Below the pieces are notes generated by a model. That model searched no databases, had not been told where the DNA came from, and worked only from the letters and a program-made list of their open reading frames with translations. Positions 53,024-61,920 of a stretch of 64,000 nt of DNA are shown here, in pieces. The stretch comes from Streptomyces sp. GESEQ-35 (GTDB lineage: Bacteria > Actinomycetota > Actinomycetes > Streptomycetales > Streptomycetaceae): the NCBI RefSeq assembly GCF_017948485.1, contig NZ_JAFFSX010000001.1:372001-436000 (forward strand). The letters run 5' to 3'. The stretch's first letter is position 1; every line of letters starts with the position of its first letter. The position numbers and the translations under genes are program-made.

Positions 53024-54127
53024 ATGCCGGTCGAGTTCATCAGCGCCGTCCATCCTAACCCCGCCACCGAGGGCGACCCCACCGCGGGCAAGGGCATCGA
53101 CGTCGACTACGCCCGCCGCTACGCCCGTGCCCTGGACGACGGCGGCTTCGACTACACCCTCGTCACCTACCACTCGGCCTCCCCGGACGCGCTGCAACTG
53201 GCGCAGTTCGTGGCCAACCACACCGAGCGCATCAAGCCCGTCCTCGCCCACCGCCCCGGAGTGGTCTTCCCGACCCACGCGGCCCGCGCCCTGGCCACAC
53301 TGGACCGGATCAGCAAGGGGCGCCTGGTGGTGCACATCATCTCCGGCGGCAGCGACGAGGAGCAGCGCCGTGAGGGCGACTACCTGAGCAAGAGCGAGCG
53401 GTACGCGCGCTCGGACGAGTACATACAGATCCTGCGTGACGTGTGGGCGGCCGACGGACCGATCTCCCACGAGGGCCCGTACTACCGCTTCGAGGGCTTC
53501 CGCTCCGACGTCACCCCGTACAACGGCACGATCCCGATCTCCGTGGGCGGCTCCTCCGAGGACGCCTACCGGGTGGGTGGGCAGCAGGGCGACATCTTCG
53601 GCCTGTGGGGCGAACCGCTGAAGGAGACCGCCGAGCAGATCGCCGCGGTCAACGCCCACGCGGACGCCGCCGGCCGACCCCACCCCCGCATCTGGGTGTC
53701 GTTCCGCCCGATCATCGCCCCCACCGACGAGCTGGCCTGGGAGAAGGCCCACCGCATCCTCGGCTCGATCCAGACCAACCACGCCGAGCGCGCCAAGCAG
53801 CGCCACTACCCGGCGCTCGGCCAGGGCACTCCCGCCAACGTCGGCTCCCAGCGGCTGCTCGCCGTCGCCGAGCGCGGCGAGGTCCACGACCGTTGCCTGT
53901 GGACCGCACCCGCCTCGGCCACCAACGCCGCCGGCGCCTCCACCGCACTGGTCGGCTCCCCGGAGACGGTCGCCAAGGCGCTGCTCGACTACGTCGACAT
54001 CGGCTGCGAGCTGCTGTCCATCCGGGGTTATGACCCGCTCAACGACGCTGTCGACTACGCCCGTCACGTCCTCCCCCTGGTCCGCCAGGAGCTGGCACAC
54101 CGCGCCGCCACGGGAGCCGCCGCGTGA
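53024..54127 (+). CDS. LLM flavin-dependent alkanesulfonate monooxygenase (SsuD type)
   Basis: A 367-residue SsuD-like enzyme: FAN-type barrel motifs in PVLAHRPGVVFPTHAARALA, HIISGGSDEEQRREGDYLSK, GLWGEPLKETAEQIAAV, GSQRLLAVAERGEVHDRCLW. It uses FMNH2, here probably supplied by the SsuE-like reductase at the end of the operon, to oxidise sulfonates to aldehyde plus sulfite. It is paralogous to the enzyme at 27744-28868. The stop overlaps the next gene (GTGA). Confidence 0.93.
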   Translation: MPVEFISAVHPNPATEGDPTAGKGIDVDYARRYARALDDGGFDYTLVTYHSASPDALQLAQFVANHTERIKPVLAHRPGVVFPTHAARALATLDRISKGRLVVHIISGGSDEEQRREGDYLSKSERYARSDEYIQILRDVWAADGPISHEGPYYRFEGFRSDVTPYNGTIPISVGGSSEDAYRVGGQQGDIFGLWGEPLKETAEQIAAVNAHADAAGRPHPRIWVSFRPIIAPTDELAWEKAHRILGSIQTNHAERAKQRHYPALGQGTPANVGSQRLLAVAERGEVHDRCLWTAPASATNAAGASTALVGSPETVAKALLDYVDIGCELLSIRGYDPLNDAVDYARHVLPLVRQELAHRAATGAAA

Positions 54128-55122
54128 GGCGGACCTGGCGCGCTCTGCCACTCGTCGGACTCCTCATTGCCGTACTCAGCTCCTGCGGTGGCCCCGCGGG
54201 CGCGGAGGACGGCGGCGGAACCGTCACGCTGCGCGTGGGCGCGACCGGGTGGAAGCGCGAGGAGGCCCTGCTGAAGTTCGCCCACCTCGACGACACGCCG
54301 TACCAGGTGAGATGGAGCCTCTTCCAGGGAGGCGACAAGCAGTTGGAGGCGGTCCGGGCCGGGGCGCTCGACGTGGCGAGTTCCAGCGAGATCCCGCCGG
54401 TGTTCGCCGCCGCCGACGGCAAGCCCAACTTCAAGGTCGTCGCCGTACAACGCGGCAACACCCTCAACCAGGAGGTCGTGGCCCCCAAGGGCTCGGACAT
54501 CACCTCGATCGCGCAGCTCAAGGGCAAGAAGGTCGGCTACGTCAAGAACACCACCGCCCACTACTTCCTCTACGAGCTGCTCAAGCAGGCCGGACTCGGC
54601 TGGGAGGACATCACCGCAGCCCCGCTGGAACCCGACAAGGCGCTGGCCGCGCTGAACGGCGGCTCGATCGACGCCTTCGCCGGATACGGCAACGCGATCA
54701 TCGCCGCCCATCAGCAGGGCGCCCGCACCATCGGCTCCGGCAGGGACATCCTCTCCGGGAACTTCCTGTGGACCGCCTCCGACGAAACGCTCGGCAGCGC
54801 GGCCGAGCGCGAGGCACTGGCCGATCTGCTCGCCCGTATCGACCAGGCGTACGCGTATGTCCGAGACGGGCACCAGCAGGAGTACGCGAAGGTCGTCGCC
54901 ACCGCCACGCACCAGCCGCTGGAGGAGGCGCTGGAAGAGTTCGAGGAGGGCGAGGCACAGCGGAGGACCGAGGTGCAGACCGTGACCGCGAAGGCCACCG
55001 CGTCCGAGCAGACGGTCGCCGACTCTTTCCAGGAGCTCGGTGCGCTCAAGCAGCCCCTGAAGGTCTCCGCGTTCTGGACCGACCGTCTCAACTCCCCGCT
55101 GCGGAAGGCCCTTTCCTCATGA
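54124..55122 (+). CDS. Sulfonate ABC substrate-binding lipoprotein (second of two)
   Basis: A 332-residue lipoprotein with lipobox IAVLSSCG and SsuA-like sequence (ALDVASSSEIPPVFAAADGK, LKGKKVGYVKNTTAHYFLYE). It differs clearly from the product of the gene at 52026, so the transporter may accept two sulfonate classes. GTG overlaps the LLM stop, and the stop overlaps the next gene. Confidence 0.91.
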   Translation: MRRTWRALPLVGLLIAVLSSCGGPAGAEDGGGTVTLRVGATGWKREEALLKFAHLDDTPYQVRWSLFQGGDKQLEAVRAGALDVASSSEIPPVFAAADGKPNFKVVAVQRGNTLNQEVVAPKGSDITSIAQLKGKKVGYVKNTTAHYFLYELLKQAGLGWEDITAAPLEPDKALAALNGGSIDAFAGYGNAIIAAHQQGARTIGSGRDILSGNFLWTASDETLGSAAEREALADLLARIDQAYAYVRDGHQQEYAKVVATATHQPLEEALEEFEEGEAQRRTEVQTVTAKATASEQTVADSFQELGALKQPLKVSAFWTDRLNSPLRKALSS

Positions 55123-56282
55123 CGACCGCTCTCCGGCTGCCCGTGCCCGATCTCGCCGCCCTCGCCTCGGTGACGGACCGGCTCACCGCCACGGCCGCCG
55201 CCTACGACCGCACGGGCGCCTTCCCCGCCGACGGGATCCGGGCCGCGCACGAGGCGGGGCTGCTGACCGCCACCGTCGCCGAGCGCTACGGCGGTCCGGG
55301 CCTCGGGGTCGCCGCCGCCGCGCGCATCCTGCACGCACTGGGCAAGGGCGATCCCTCGGTGGCGCTGATCGCGGCGATGAACCTGACCATCCACCACCGC
55401 CAGGCCGTACGGGCGCACTGGCCCGAGGAGTTGTACGGGCAGGTGCTGGCCGCTGCGGCCGAAAGGCCGGTGCTGCTCAACCACGTGCGGGTGGAGCCCG
55501 AGCTGGGCTCACCCGCGCGCGGCGGGCTGCCCGCGACGGTGGCCCGGCGCACGGCGACCGGCTGGTCCCTCACCGGGCGCAAGCGGTTCGCCACCGGCGT
55601 CGAGGGGCTCGACTGGCTGCTGGTGTGGGCCACCACCGACGAACCCACCCCACGGGTCGGCACGTTCGCCGTACCCGGCGCCTCCCCCGGCATCGAGATC
55701 ACCCACCCCTGGGACCACCTGGGTCTGCGGGCCAGCGGGAGCCACGACATCGCACTGCACCAGGTGGAGATCTCCGCCGGGAACGTGGTCGACATCGCCG
55801 ACCACGGTCCAGGCGCCGAGCAGGACAACCGCGCGGCCGCCGGCCTACATCTCCCGCTCGCCGCCCTGTACCTGGGCGTGGCCCGCGCGGCCCAGCGGTA
55901 CTTCCACCGCTTCGCGGGAGAACGGGTCCCCGCCAACCTCGGCCACCCGGTCGCCCGTACGGAACGCTTCCGGCGGGCCGCCGGTGAGATCGCCCTGCGC
56001 CTGGACGCCGCCGAACAGTTGGTGTTCGGCGGCGCCGAGCGGGTGGACGCGGCCGACGACACGTGCACCCCCGAACTCGCCCTGGGCGCCCGGATCCTGG
56101 CCGACCGGCACGCCGTCGAGGCGGTCGGGCTGGCGGTACGGCTGCTGGGCAATCCGGGGCTGAGCCGTGACAACCCGCTGGAGCGCCACTTCCGCGACGT
56201 CCAGTGCGCCCCGGTGCACGCCCCGCAGGAGGACGTCGCACTGCTCGCAATCGGCAGCCGAGCACTGGAGGGCAACGGATGA
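55119..56282 (+). CDS. Acyl-CoA dehydrogenase-like flavin monooxygenase (sulfur-oxidation type)
   Basis: A 387-residue protein of the acyl-CoA dehydrogenase fold, with HEAGLLTATVAERYGGPGLG near the start and LTGRKRFATGVEGLDWLLVW and DHLGLRASGSHDIALHQVEI in the middle. The residue that acts as catalytic base in acyl-CoA dehydrogenases is not evident, and the sulfonate operon context favours an FMNH2-dependent monooxygenase of the SfnB/DszC sort. Coupled at both ends by ATGA overlaps. Confidence 0.85.
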   Translation: MTTALRLPVPDLAALASVTDRLTATAAAYDRTGAFPADGIRAAHEAGLLTATVAERYGGPGLGVAAAARILHALGKGDPSVALIAAMNLTIHHRQAVRAHWPEELYGQVLAAAAERPVLLNHVRVEPELGSPARGGLPATVARRTATGWSLTGRKRFATGVEGLDWLLVWATTDEPTPRVGTFAVPGASPGIEITHPWDHLGLRASGSHDIALHQVEISAGNVVDIADHGPGAEQDNRAAAGLHLPLAALYLGVARAAQRYFHRFAGERVPANLGHPVARTERFRRAAGEIALRLDAAEQLVFGGAERVDAADDTCTPELALGARILADRHAVEAVGLAVRLLGNPGLSRDNPLERHFRDVQCAPVHAPQEDVALLAIGSRALEGNG

Positions 56283-57664
56283 CCGTCGCCCAACTCGGTA
56301 CCACCGAGGCCCTGTTGACAGCCCTGAGCCGCGATTTGCCGGGGGACGCCCTCATCACCGGCCCCGCGGCCACCGCCCCGTACGCCGCCGACCGCTCCGG
56401 CAGCCACCCGGACGGCGAGCCCCTTGCCGTCGTGCACGCAGCGAGCGCCGAGCACGTGCGGACGACACTGCGGCATGCGCACGCGCTGCGGGTGCCGGTC
56501 GTGGCGCGCGGGGCCGGGACCGGCCTGTCCGGCGGCGCGAACGCCGGCACCGGCACGGTCGTACTGGATCTGTCGAGGATGAACCGGATCCTCGACCTCG
56601 ACCCGCACGACCAGATCGCCGTCGTCGAACCGGGTGTCATCACCGCCGAACTGGACCGAGCGGCAGGCGAGTTCGGGCTGCGCTACGCGCCGGATCCGGC
56701 GAGCGCGGCGATCTCCACCGTGGGCGGCAACATCGCCACCAACGCGGGCGGGCTGCGCTGCGCCAAATACGGGGTGACCCGGGACGCCGTGCTGGGCCTC
56801 GACGTGGTCCTCGCGGACGGCACGCCGATACGCACCGGCCGGCGCACCGTCAAAGGGGTCACCGGCTACGACCTCACGGCCCTGCTCACCGGCTCCGAAG
56901 GCACCCTGGGCGTGATCACCGCGGCCACGCTGCGACTTCGCCCGGTGCCGGAGTCGACAGTCACCATCGCCGCGTACTTCGACACCTTCGCCGAGGGCGC
57001 CGAGGCCGTGTCGGTGCTGACCACCGCCCGGCTGGAGCCCTCCATGGCCGAGCTGCTGGACGGGCCGGTGCTGGCTGCCGTGGACGACGCGCAGGGCACG
57101 GACCTGCGATCCCGTGGTGGAGCGTTGCTGCTTCTACAGTGCGACGGACACGCCGCCGCGACCGAGGCGGAACTGGCCGTACAGCTGCTGGACGGGCGCG
57201 CGACATCGGTGGAAACCACCGCCGACCCGGCGGAGGCGGCCGGGCTCCTCACGGCCCGCAGGCTCGCCCTGCCCGCCCTGGAGCGGCTGGGCCGGGTGCT
57301 GATCGAGGACATCGCGGTGCCCAGAACCCAACTGGCCGCCGCCGTACGCGAGATCACGGCCATCGCCGAGCGTCACGACGTACGGATCTTCACCTTCGCC
57401 CACGCCGCGGACGGCAACCTCCACCCCATCCTCGTCCTCGACCCCGGCACCCCCGGCATCCCTGACGCGGCCTGGCAGGCGGCGGGCGACATCTTCACCG
57501 CTGCACTGCGCCTGGGCGGCACCCTCACCGGGGAGCACGGCGTGGGCACCCTCAAGCGGCGGTGGCTCGCGGACGAACTCGGCCCGGAACAGCACGCGTT
57601 GCAGCAGCGCATCAAGGCGGCCTTCGACCCGCACCACATCCTCAACCCGGGCAAAGCCCTCTGA
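56279..57664 (+). CDS. GlcD/D-lactate dehydrogenase-type FAD-linked oxidase
   Basis: A 461-residue flavoenzyme. Residues about 40-220 form the PCMH FAD-binding domain (VVARGAGTGLSGGANAGTG, STVGGNIATNAGGLRCAKYG, GYDLTALLTGSEGTLGVIT), and the C-terminal part is the FAD-linked oxidase domain ending GTLTGEHGVGTLKRRWLADE and FDPHHILNPGK. Such enzymes oxidise 2-hydroxy acids such as glycolate or D-lactate. Its place inside a sulfonate operon suggests that the carbon product of desulfonation, or a 2-hydroxysulfonate, is oxidised here. Confidence 0.9.
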   Translation: MTVAQLGTTEALLTALSRDLPGDALITGPAATAPYAADRSGSHPDGEPLAVVHAASAEHVRTTLRHAHALRVPVVARGAGTGLSGGANAGTGTVVLDLSRMNRILDLDPHDQIAVVEPGVITAELDRAAGEFGLRYAPDPASAAISTVGGNIATNAGGLRCAKYGVTRDAVLGLDVVLADGTPIRTGRRTVKGVTGYDLTALLTGSEGTLGVITAATLRLRPVPESTVTIAAYFDTFAEGAEAVSVLTTARLEPSMAELLDGPVLAAVDDAQGTDLRSRGGALLLLQCDGHAAATEAELAVQLLDGRATSVETTADPAEAAGLLTARRLALPALERLGRVLIEDIAVPRTQLAAAVREITAIAERHDVRIFTFAHAADGNLHPILVLDPGTPGIPDAAWQAAGDIFTAALRLGGTLTGEHGVGTLKRRWLADELGPEQHALQQRIKAAFDPHHILNPGKAL

Positions 57665-57676
57665 AGGAGACACCTC

Positions 57677-58231
57677 ATGGCGACCGTTCTCTCCGTTTCC
57701 GGAAGCCCCTCCCCCACCTCCCGCACCGCCCGTCTCCTGCGCGACCTCGACGCCCGGCTCACGGCGCAGGGACACGAGGTGATCCCTCTGGACGTCCGCA
57801 CACTCCCGCCCGAGGCTCTGCTGCACGCCGACTTCGGTCACCCGGCGATCGTGGAGGCCACCGCCCAGTTCGAGCGGACGGACGGAGTCGTGATCGGCAC
57901 CCCCGTCTACAAGGCCGCGTACTCCGGCCTGCTCAAGTCGCTGCTCGACCTGCTGCCGCAGCACGCCCTGAGGGGCAAGACGGTGCTGCCGCTGGCGACC
58001 GGCGGCACCACCGCCCACGTCCTGGCCATCGACTACGCCCTGCGCCCGGTACTCGCCTCCATGGACCCGGCCCACATCACCCCTGGCTGGTTCGTGCTGG
58101 ACCGGCACATCGAGGTGCGACAGGACGGCGGAATCGACGTCGAGCCGGGCACGAGGCAGGCACTGGACCAGGTGACAGACCAGTTCTCCGCCGCCCTCAG
58201 CGCACGAACTCCGCTGCGGGCGGCGGCGTGA
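57677..58231 (+). CDS. ssuE: NAD(P)H-dependent FMN reductase (SsuE type)
   Basis: A 184-residue flavodoxin-like reductase: VLSVSGSPSPTSRTARLLRD, IGTPVYKAAYSGLLKSLLDL and PLATGGTTAHVLAIDYALRP are SsuE/MsuE marks. AAGGAG precedes the ATG. It is the last gene of the ten-gene operon and should supply FMNH2 to the LLM enzyme and to the acyl-CoA-dehydrogenase-like protein. Confidence 0.93.
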   Translation: MATVLSVSGSPSPTSRTARLLRDLDARLTAQGHEVIPLDVRTLPPEALLHADFGHPAIVEATAQFERTDGVVIGTPVYKAAYSGLLKSLLDLLPQHALRGKTVLPLATGGTTAHVLAIDYALRPVLASMDPAHITPGWFVLDRHIEVRQDGGIDVEPGTRQALDQVTDQFSAALSARTPLRAAA

Positions 58232-58245
58232 GCGAGGCTCGCTCA
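58229..58245. terminator. Short palindrome at the end of the sulfur operon
   Basis: TGAGCGAG, one base, CTCGCTCA, beginning at the stop codon of the ssuE-like gene. It can fold into a small hairpin and may end the transcript, but it is short. Confidence 0.35.
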
Positions 58246-58337
58246 GTCCGTACGGCTCCATGTGCTGGGCATGGGAGTCCGCAACCGGGATGATGAGCGA
58301 GCTGGACACGGTGATCACCCAGGGAGAGCGGGCGCTG

Positions 58338-59807
58338 ATGAGAGCGTGTGTGGTCGGGGCGGGGCCCGGGGGAATCGTCACCGCCAAGGTGCTGCTGGAG
58401 AACGGCTTCGACGTCACGGTCTTCGACAAGTACCGGCAGGTCGGCGGGATCTGGTCAGCGGAGGGCTGCTACGACGGGCTGGCCAGTCAGTCCTCGCTCC
58501 GCCTCTTCGAGTTCGCGGACCTGCCCAACCGCCTGCACTTCGCCGGCGCGGAGGACACGCAACGCTACCTGGAGAACTACGCCGAGACCTTCGGAGTGCT
58601 GGGCCGCGTCCGGCCCGGCACCGAGGTGGTCTCCATCCGGCCAGTGGATGGGCCAGGAAGGGTCGGCGCCTCCGGCTGGCTGATCGGCTCTCGGCCCACC
58701 GGGGACGAGACGGCGGAGGTTCAGCGCGAAACATTCGACTATGTCGTTGTCGCCAGTGGGGCCCATCATCATGCCCGGTTGCCAGAACTGCCCGGGCGTG
58801 AGTTGTTCCGCGGGACCGTGCTGCACTCCAACGAGGTGCGGGCCGGGACATTCGACGGCCGGCGCGTGGTCGTCGTGGGCGGCGGCAAGTCCGCACTGGA
58901 GCTGATCACCCGCGCCGCACGCGAAGCGGCCTCGGCCACCATCGTGCAGCGCAAGGTCAACTGGATGGTCCCCGAGCGGCTTCTCCTGGGTACGGTCGGC
59001 TACAAGTGGATCCTGCTGAGCCGGCTCGGTGAGGCGCTCCTGCCCCGGTACCACGATCCGGCCTGCGTCCGTCCGATCGACCGCGTCGACGACCGGATCA
59101 AGCGAGCACTGTGGTGGCTCATCACCCGCGACATGCTGATGTCCACCGGGCTGTACCGGCTGCCGAGACAGCTGCGGCCCGCTCACACACTCCCCTTCCA
59201 CCTGGCCCACGCGGGCGTGATGCCACGCGGCTACGCGCGGGCCGTCCGCCGCGGCCTGATCTCCCCCAAGGTCAGTGCCGTCGAGGCGTATACCGACAAG
59301 GGGCTGCGACTGGCGACCGGCGAGGAAGTGGCGGCCGATGTCATCGTGTTCGCCACGGGGCACCGCAAGGTCTTCCCGTTCCTGGATCCAGCAGTGCAAG
59401 CACACGATTCCGCCGGGCGGCTGAGGCTCTACCGAGGCATCGTCCCACCCGGTGCCGAGCGGCTGGCGTTCGTCGGCTTCCGGCAGGTCTTCAACAACAT
59501 CATGGGCATGGAACTCACCGCGCACTGGCTGACCTGCTACTTCCGGGCGAGGCTGCGCACCACCCCGGGCGAGCGGGAGATGCAAGGGGCCATCGACGCC
59601 CGCCTCGCCTGGCAGGAGCAGGTACTGCCAGGTTCCGACGGCTACGACTTCGGCCCCTACGACATCCACTGCGCGGACGAACTCCTCCACGACATGGGGC
59701 TGCCGTCCCACCGCGCCGGCAACCTGCTGGCCGAGTATCTGCTTCCCGGCGGAGTCGCACACCGCTACACAGGGCTGACCCGATCACGTCCGCCGAAACG
59801 AACGTGA
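58338..59807 (+). CDS. Flavin-containing monooxygenase (FMO-like, class B)
   Basis: A 489-residue FAD/NADPH monooxygenase. FAD-binding GAGPGG lies close to the start (MRACVVGAGPGGIVTAKVLL), and the NADPH-binding GGGKSA follows at about residue 180; ATGHRKVFPFL is the family ATG motif. ATG at 58338 is favoured because the FAD motif begins seven residues later; in-frame ATGs at 58260 and 58293 are possible. It oxygenates nitrogen, sulfur or carbonyl substrates. It is followed by a convergent aldehyde dehydrogenase gene. Confidence 0.88.
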   Translation: MRACVVGAGPGGIVTAKVLLENGFDVTVFDKYRQVGGIWSAEGCYDGLASQSSLRLFEFADLPNRLHFAGAEDTQRYLENYAETFGVLGRVRPGTEVVSIRPVDGPGRVGASGWLIGSRPTGDETAEVQRETFDYVVVASGAHHHARLPELPGRELFRGTVLHSNEVRAGTFDGRRVVVVGGGKSALELITRAAREAASATIVQRKVNWMVPERLLLGTVGYKWILLSRLGEALLPRYHDPACVRPIDRVDDRIKRALWWLITRDMLMSTGLYRLPRQLRPAHTLPFHLAHAGVMPRGYARAVRRGLISPKVSAVEAYTDKGLRLATGEEVAADVIVFATGHRKVFPFLDPAVQAHDSAGRLRLYRGIVPPGAERLAFVGFRQVFNNIMGMELTAHWLTCYFRARLRTTPGEREMQGAIDARLAWQEQVLPGSDGYDFGPYDIHCADELLHDMGLPSHRAGNLLAEYLLPGGVAHRYTGLTRSRPPKRT

Positions 59808-59838
59808 GGATGAGGAGTCGACACCATGGACGGGGTCG

Positions 59839-61335
59839 TCAGAAGGGGAATTGGCGTTCGCTCCTGGTGGCGTTGATCCAGATGACGTCGGTGAAGTCGG
59901 CGATGCTGTCGGGACCGGTCCGACCCCAGCCGCTGTCGCGGACGCCGCCCATCGGCGCGTGGATTTCGTCGTTGACCGTGGGGGAGTTGACGTTGACTAT
60001 GCCGTGCAGGATCTTCGGGGCGAGTTCGAAGGCACGGTAGGTGTCGCCGGCCAGGATGGTGGAAGTGAGCCCGTACTGGACGCGGTTGGCGACCGCGACG
60101 GCCTCTTCGGGAGTGTCGACGGGCTCGACGATGACCAGCGGGCCGAAGGTCTCCTCATGGGCGGCGGTAGCTTCGTACGGCACGTCGGTGAGGATGGTCG
60201 GCTGGTACACCAGGCCCTCGTGGGTTCCTCCGGTGCGAACCTTTGCGCCGAGGGACACGGCCTCGGAGATGCGCTGGTCCATCACATCGATCGCGCCCTG
60301 GTGCACGAGCGGGCCGATGATCGTCTTCGGGTCCAGCGGGTCACCCGACGGCAGGGTCTTGGTGCGCGCGACGAACTTCTCCAGGAACTCGTCGTAGATC
60401 CCGCGCTGAATGATGATCTTGCGGGTGTTCAGGCAGATCTGCCCCTGGTGGAAGAACGACCCGAAGGTGGCCATGCGCACCGCATAGTCGACATCGACAT
60501 CGTCGAGGATGAGCATCGGGTTGTAGCCACCGAGCTCCAGAACGGTGCGCTTGAGGGTGCGCCCGGCCCGTTCGGCCAGCAGGCGGGCGGTGTTGACGCC
60601 GCCGATGAGGTTGATGACGCGCACCTCGTCACTGGCGAAGAACTCGTCGGCGATCCCGGCGGCCGCACCCGGTGCGTGGGGCACGACGTTGACCACGCCG
60701 GGTGGAAATCCGGCCTCCTCGGCGATCTCGGCCACCATGAGGCCGGCCGAGATCGGCGCGTACTCCGAAGGCTTGACCACAACGGTGCAGCCGGCCGCGA
60801 GCGGGTTGAGCACCGCGCGCCACGACAGGATGTTCGCGCCGTTCCACGGGGTGAAGCTGGCGACGACCCCGAGCGGTCGACGCACTCCGACCGAGTGGGT
60901 GTCGGGCAGGTTGGACTGCAGCACCTCGCCCTTGGGCAAGTACACCCAGTTGGCGGCCTGTTCCATGGTCGCGGCAACAAGATCCTGCTGGAAGGTGGAG
61001 AACGGGATGGTGCTGCCGGTCTCACGGGCCAGGACGGCGGCTATCTCATCGCGCCGGCGGCGGACGATCTCGGCGGCCTTGAAGAACAGTCGTGCTTTGT
61101 CGGCCGGCGGGGTTTCGGCCCAGGCGGGGAAGGCGTCGTTGGCCGCCTCGATCGCGATCTTGGCTTCCTCCGGTCCGCAGTCGGGCGCGTGGGCGTAGAC
61201 CTTGCCGGTGTAGGGCTCGAAGTCGTCGAAGACGGACGGGGCATCGCGCCACTGTCCGCCCGCGTACCACTGGTAAGTCCGGGCGGTTTCGGCAGAGGAA
61301 GGGGAGGTGGCCGAGGCGGTGTTCGTGTCAGTCAT
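59839..61335 (-). CDS. NAD(P)-dependent aldehyde dehydrogenase
   Basis: A 498-residue aldehyde dehydrogenase with PWN (N165), K188 in TVVVKPSEYAP, the base E267 (LELGG) and the nucleophile C301 (GQICLNTRKII). The FFHQGQICLNT and MGGVRDSGWGR segments are closest to benzaldehyde/vanillin and salicylaldehyde dehydrogenases. It follows the SnoaL-like gene by 30 bases on the same strand, forming a two-gene unit. Substrate is likely an aromatic aldehyde, by inference. Confidence 0.93.
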   Translation of the reverse strand: MTDTNTASATSPSSAETARTYQWYAGGQWRDAPSVFDDFEPYTGKVYAHAPDCGPEEAKIAIEAANDAFPAWAETPPADKARLFFKAAEIVRRRRDEIAAVLARETGSTIPFSTFQQDLVAATMEQAANWVYLPKGEVLQSNLPDTHSVGVRRPLGVVASFTPWNGANILSWRAVLNPLAAGCTVVVKPSEYAPISAGLMVAEIAEEAGFPPGVVNVVPHAPGAAAGIADEFFASDEVRVINLIGGVNTARLLAERAGRTLKRTVLELGGYNPMLILDDVDVDYAVRMATFGSFFHQGQICLNTRKIIIQRGIYDEFLEKFVARTKTLPSGDPLDPKTIIGPLVHQGAIDVMDQRISEAVSLGAKVRTGGTHEGLVYQPTILTDVPYEATAAHEETFGPLVIVEPVDTPEEAVAVANRVQYGLTSTILAGDTYRAFELAPKILHGIVNVNSPTVNDEIHAPMGGVRDSGWGRTGPDSIADFTDVIWINATRSERQFPF

Positions 61336-61365
61336 GAAGTCTCCTGAGGGAATGAGGCCCAGCCG

Positions 61366-61809
61366 TCAGTTGTCCGGGCGAACGGCTGCCTCAAGGGCGC
61401 CGAGGACGCCGAGTTGGGCGAGGATCACGCTCCCGGACGGGTAGCAGTCGAACCGCTTGATCTTTCCTTCGACCAGCTCGAACACGTCACAACAGGGGGC
61501 GTCCATCCGGTTCCCGGTGGGGTCCAGCGTCCCGCCGGCCACGCTCAGCGGGCCGTCGTGAGTGCCCTGGAGTGCCAACTGCACGACGACGATGTCCCCG
61601 CTCACGTAGAGCTGGTAGAGCTCGCGGTGCATGTCGGGGAATGCCCGCCCGTAGTTCTCCACAGGGAAGTAGAGGTCCCTACCGCGGTAGGTCTCGCCGA
61701 TCGACTCGTCGGTGAACGTTCCGTCCTCGGTGAAGGCCCCGAGCCAGCCCTCGATGTCCTTGTCCTCGGCTACTTGGTACGCCTTCCGGATGATCTGCTC
61801 GTTGTTCAT
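61366..61809 (-). CDS. SnoaL/NTF2-like protein
   Basis: A 147-residue protein of the NTF2 fold, SnoaL-like (polyketide cyclase family): NNEQIIRKAYQVAEDKDIEG, FTEDGTFTDESIGETYRGRD and ELYQLYVSGDIVVVQLALQG. Members are small isomerases, cyclases or binding proteins. GAGGAGG lies eight bases before the ATG. It heads the two-gene unit with the aldehyde dehydrogenase and carries the 61862-61891 element upstream. Confidence 0.87.
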   Translation of the reverse strand: MNNEQIIRKAYQVAEDKDIEGWLGAFTEDGTFTDESIGETYRGRDLYFPVENYGRAFPDMHRELYQLYVSGDIVVVQLALQGTHDGPLSVAGGTLDPTGNRMDAPCCDVFELVEGKIKRFDCYPSGSVILAQLGVLGALEAAVRPDN

Positions 61810-61861
61810 GCCGGTTCCTCCTCGGGCCTCTGTTGCTCGATGTCAGGCTCTTCGCCGGGCA

Positions 61862-61891
61862 GGTGAGAGGTCGTCACCGGAATCCGGTGAT
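61862..61891. promoter_or_regulatory. Predicted operator, copy 1
   Basis: A 30-bp element shared with 62968-62997 (four differences). Its core CACCGG-AAT-CCGGTG is a perfect dyad. It lies about 55 bases upstream of the SnoaL-like gene. The same element in front of the LAL-type regulator suggests that this regulator controls both promoters. Confidence 0.65.
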
Positions 61892-61920
61892 CCGCAGTCG
61901 GCCCGTCTCCTTCCTGGCGG

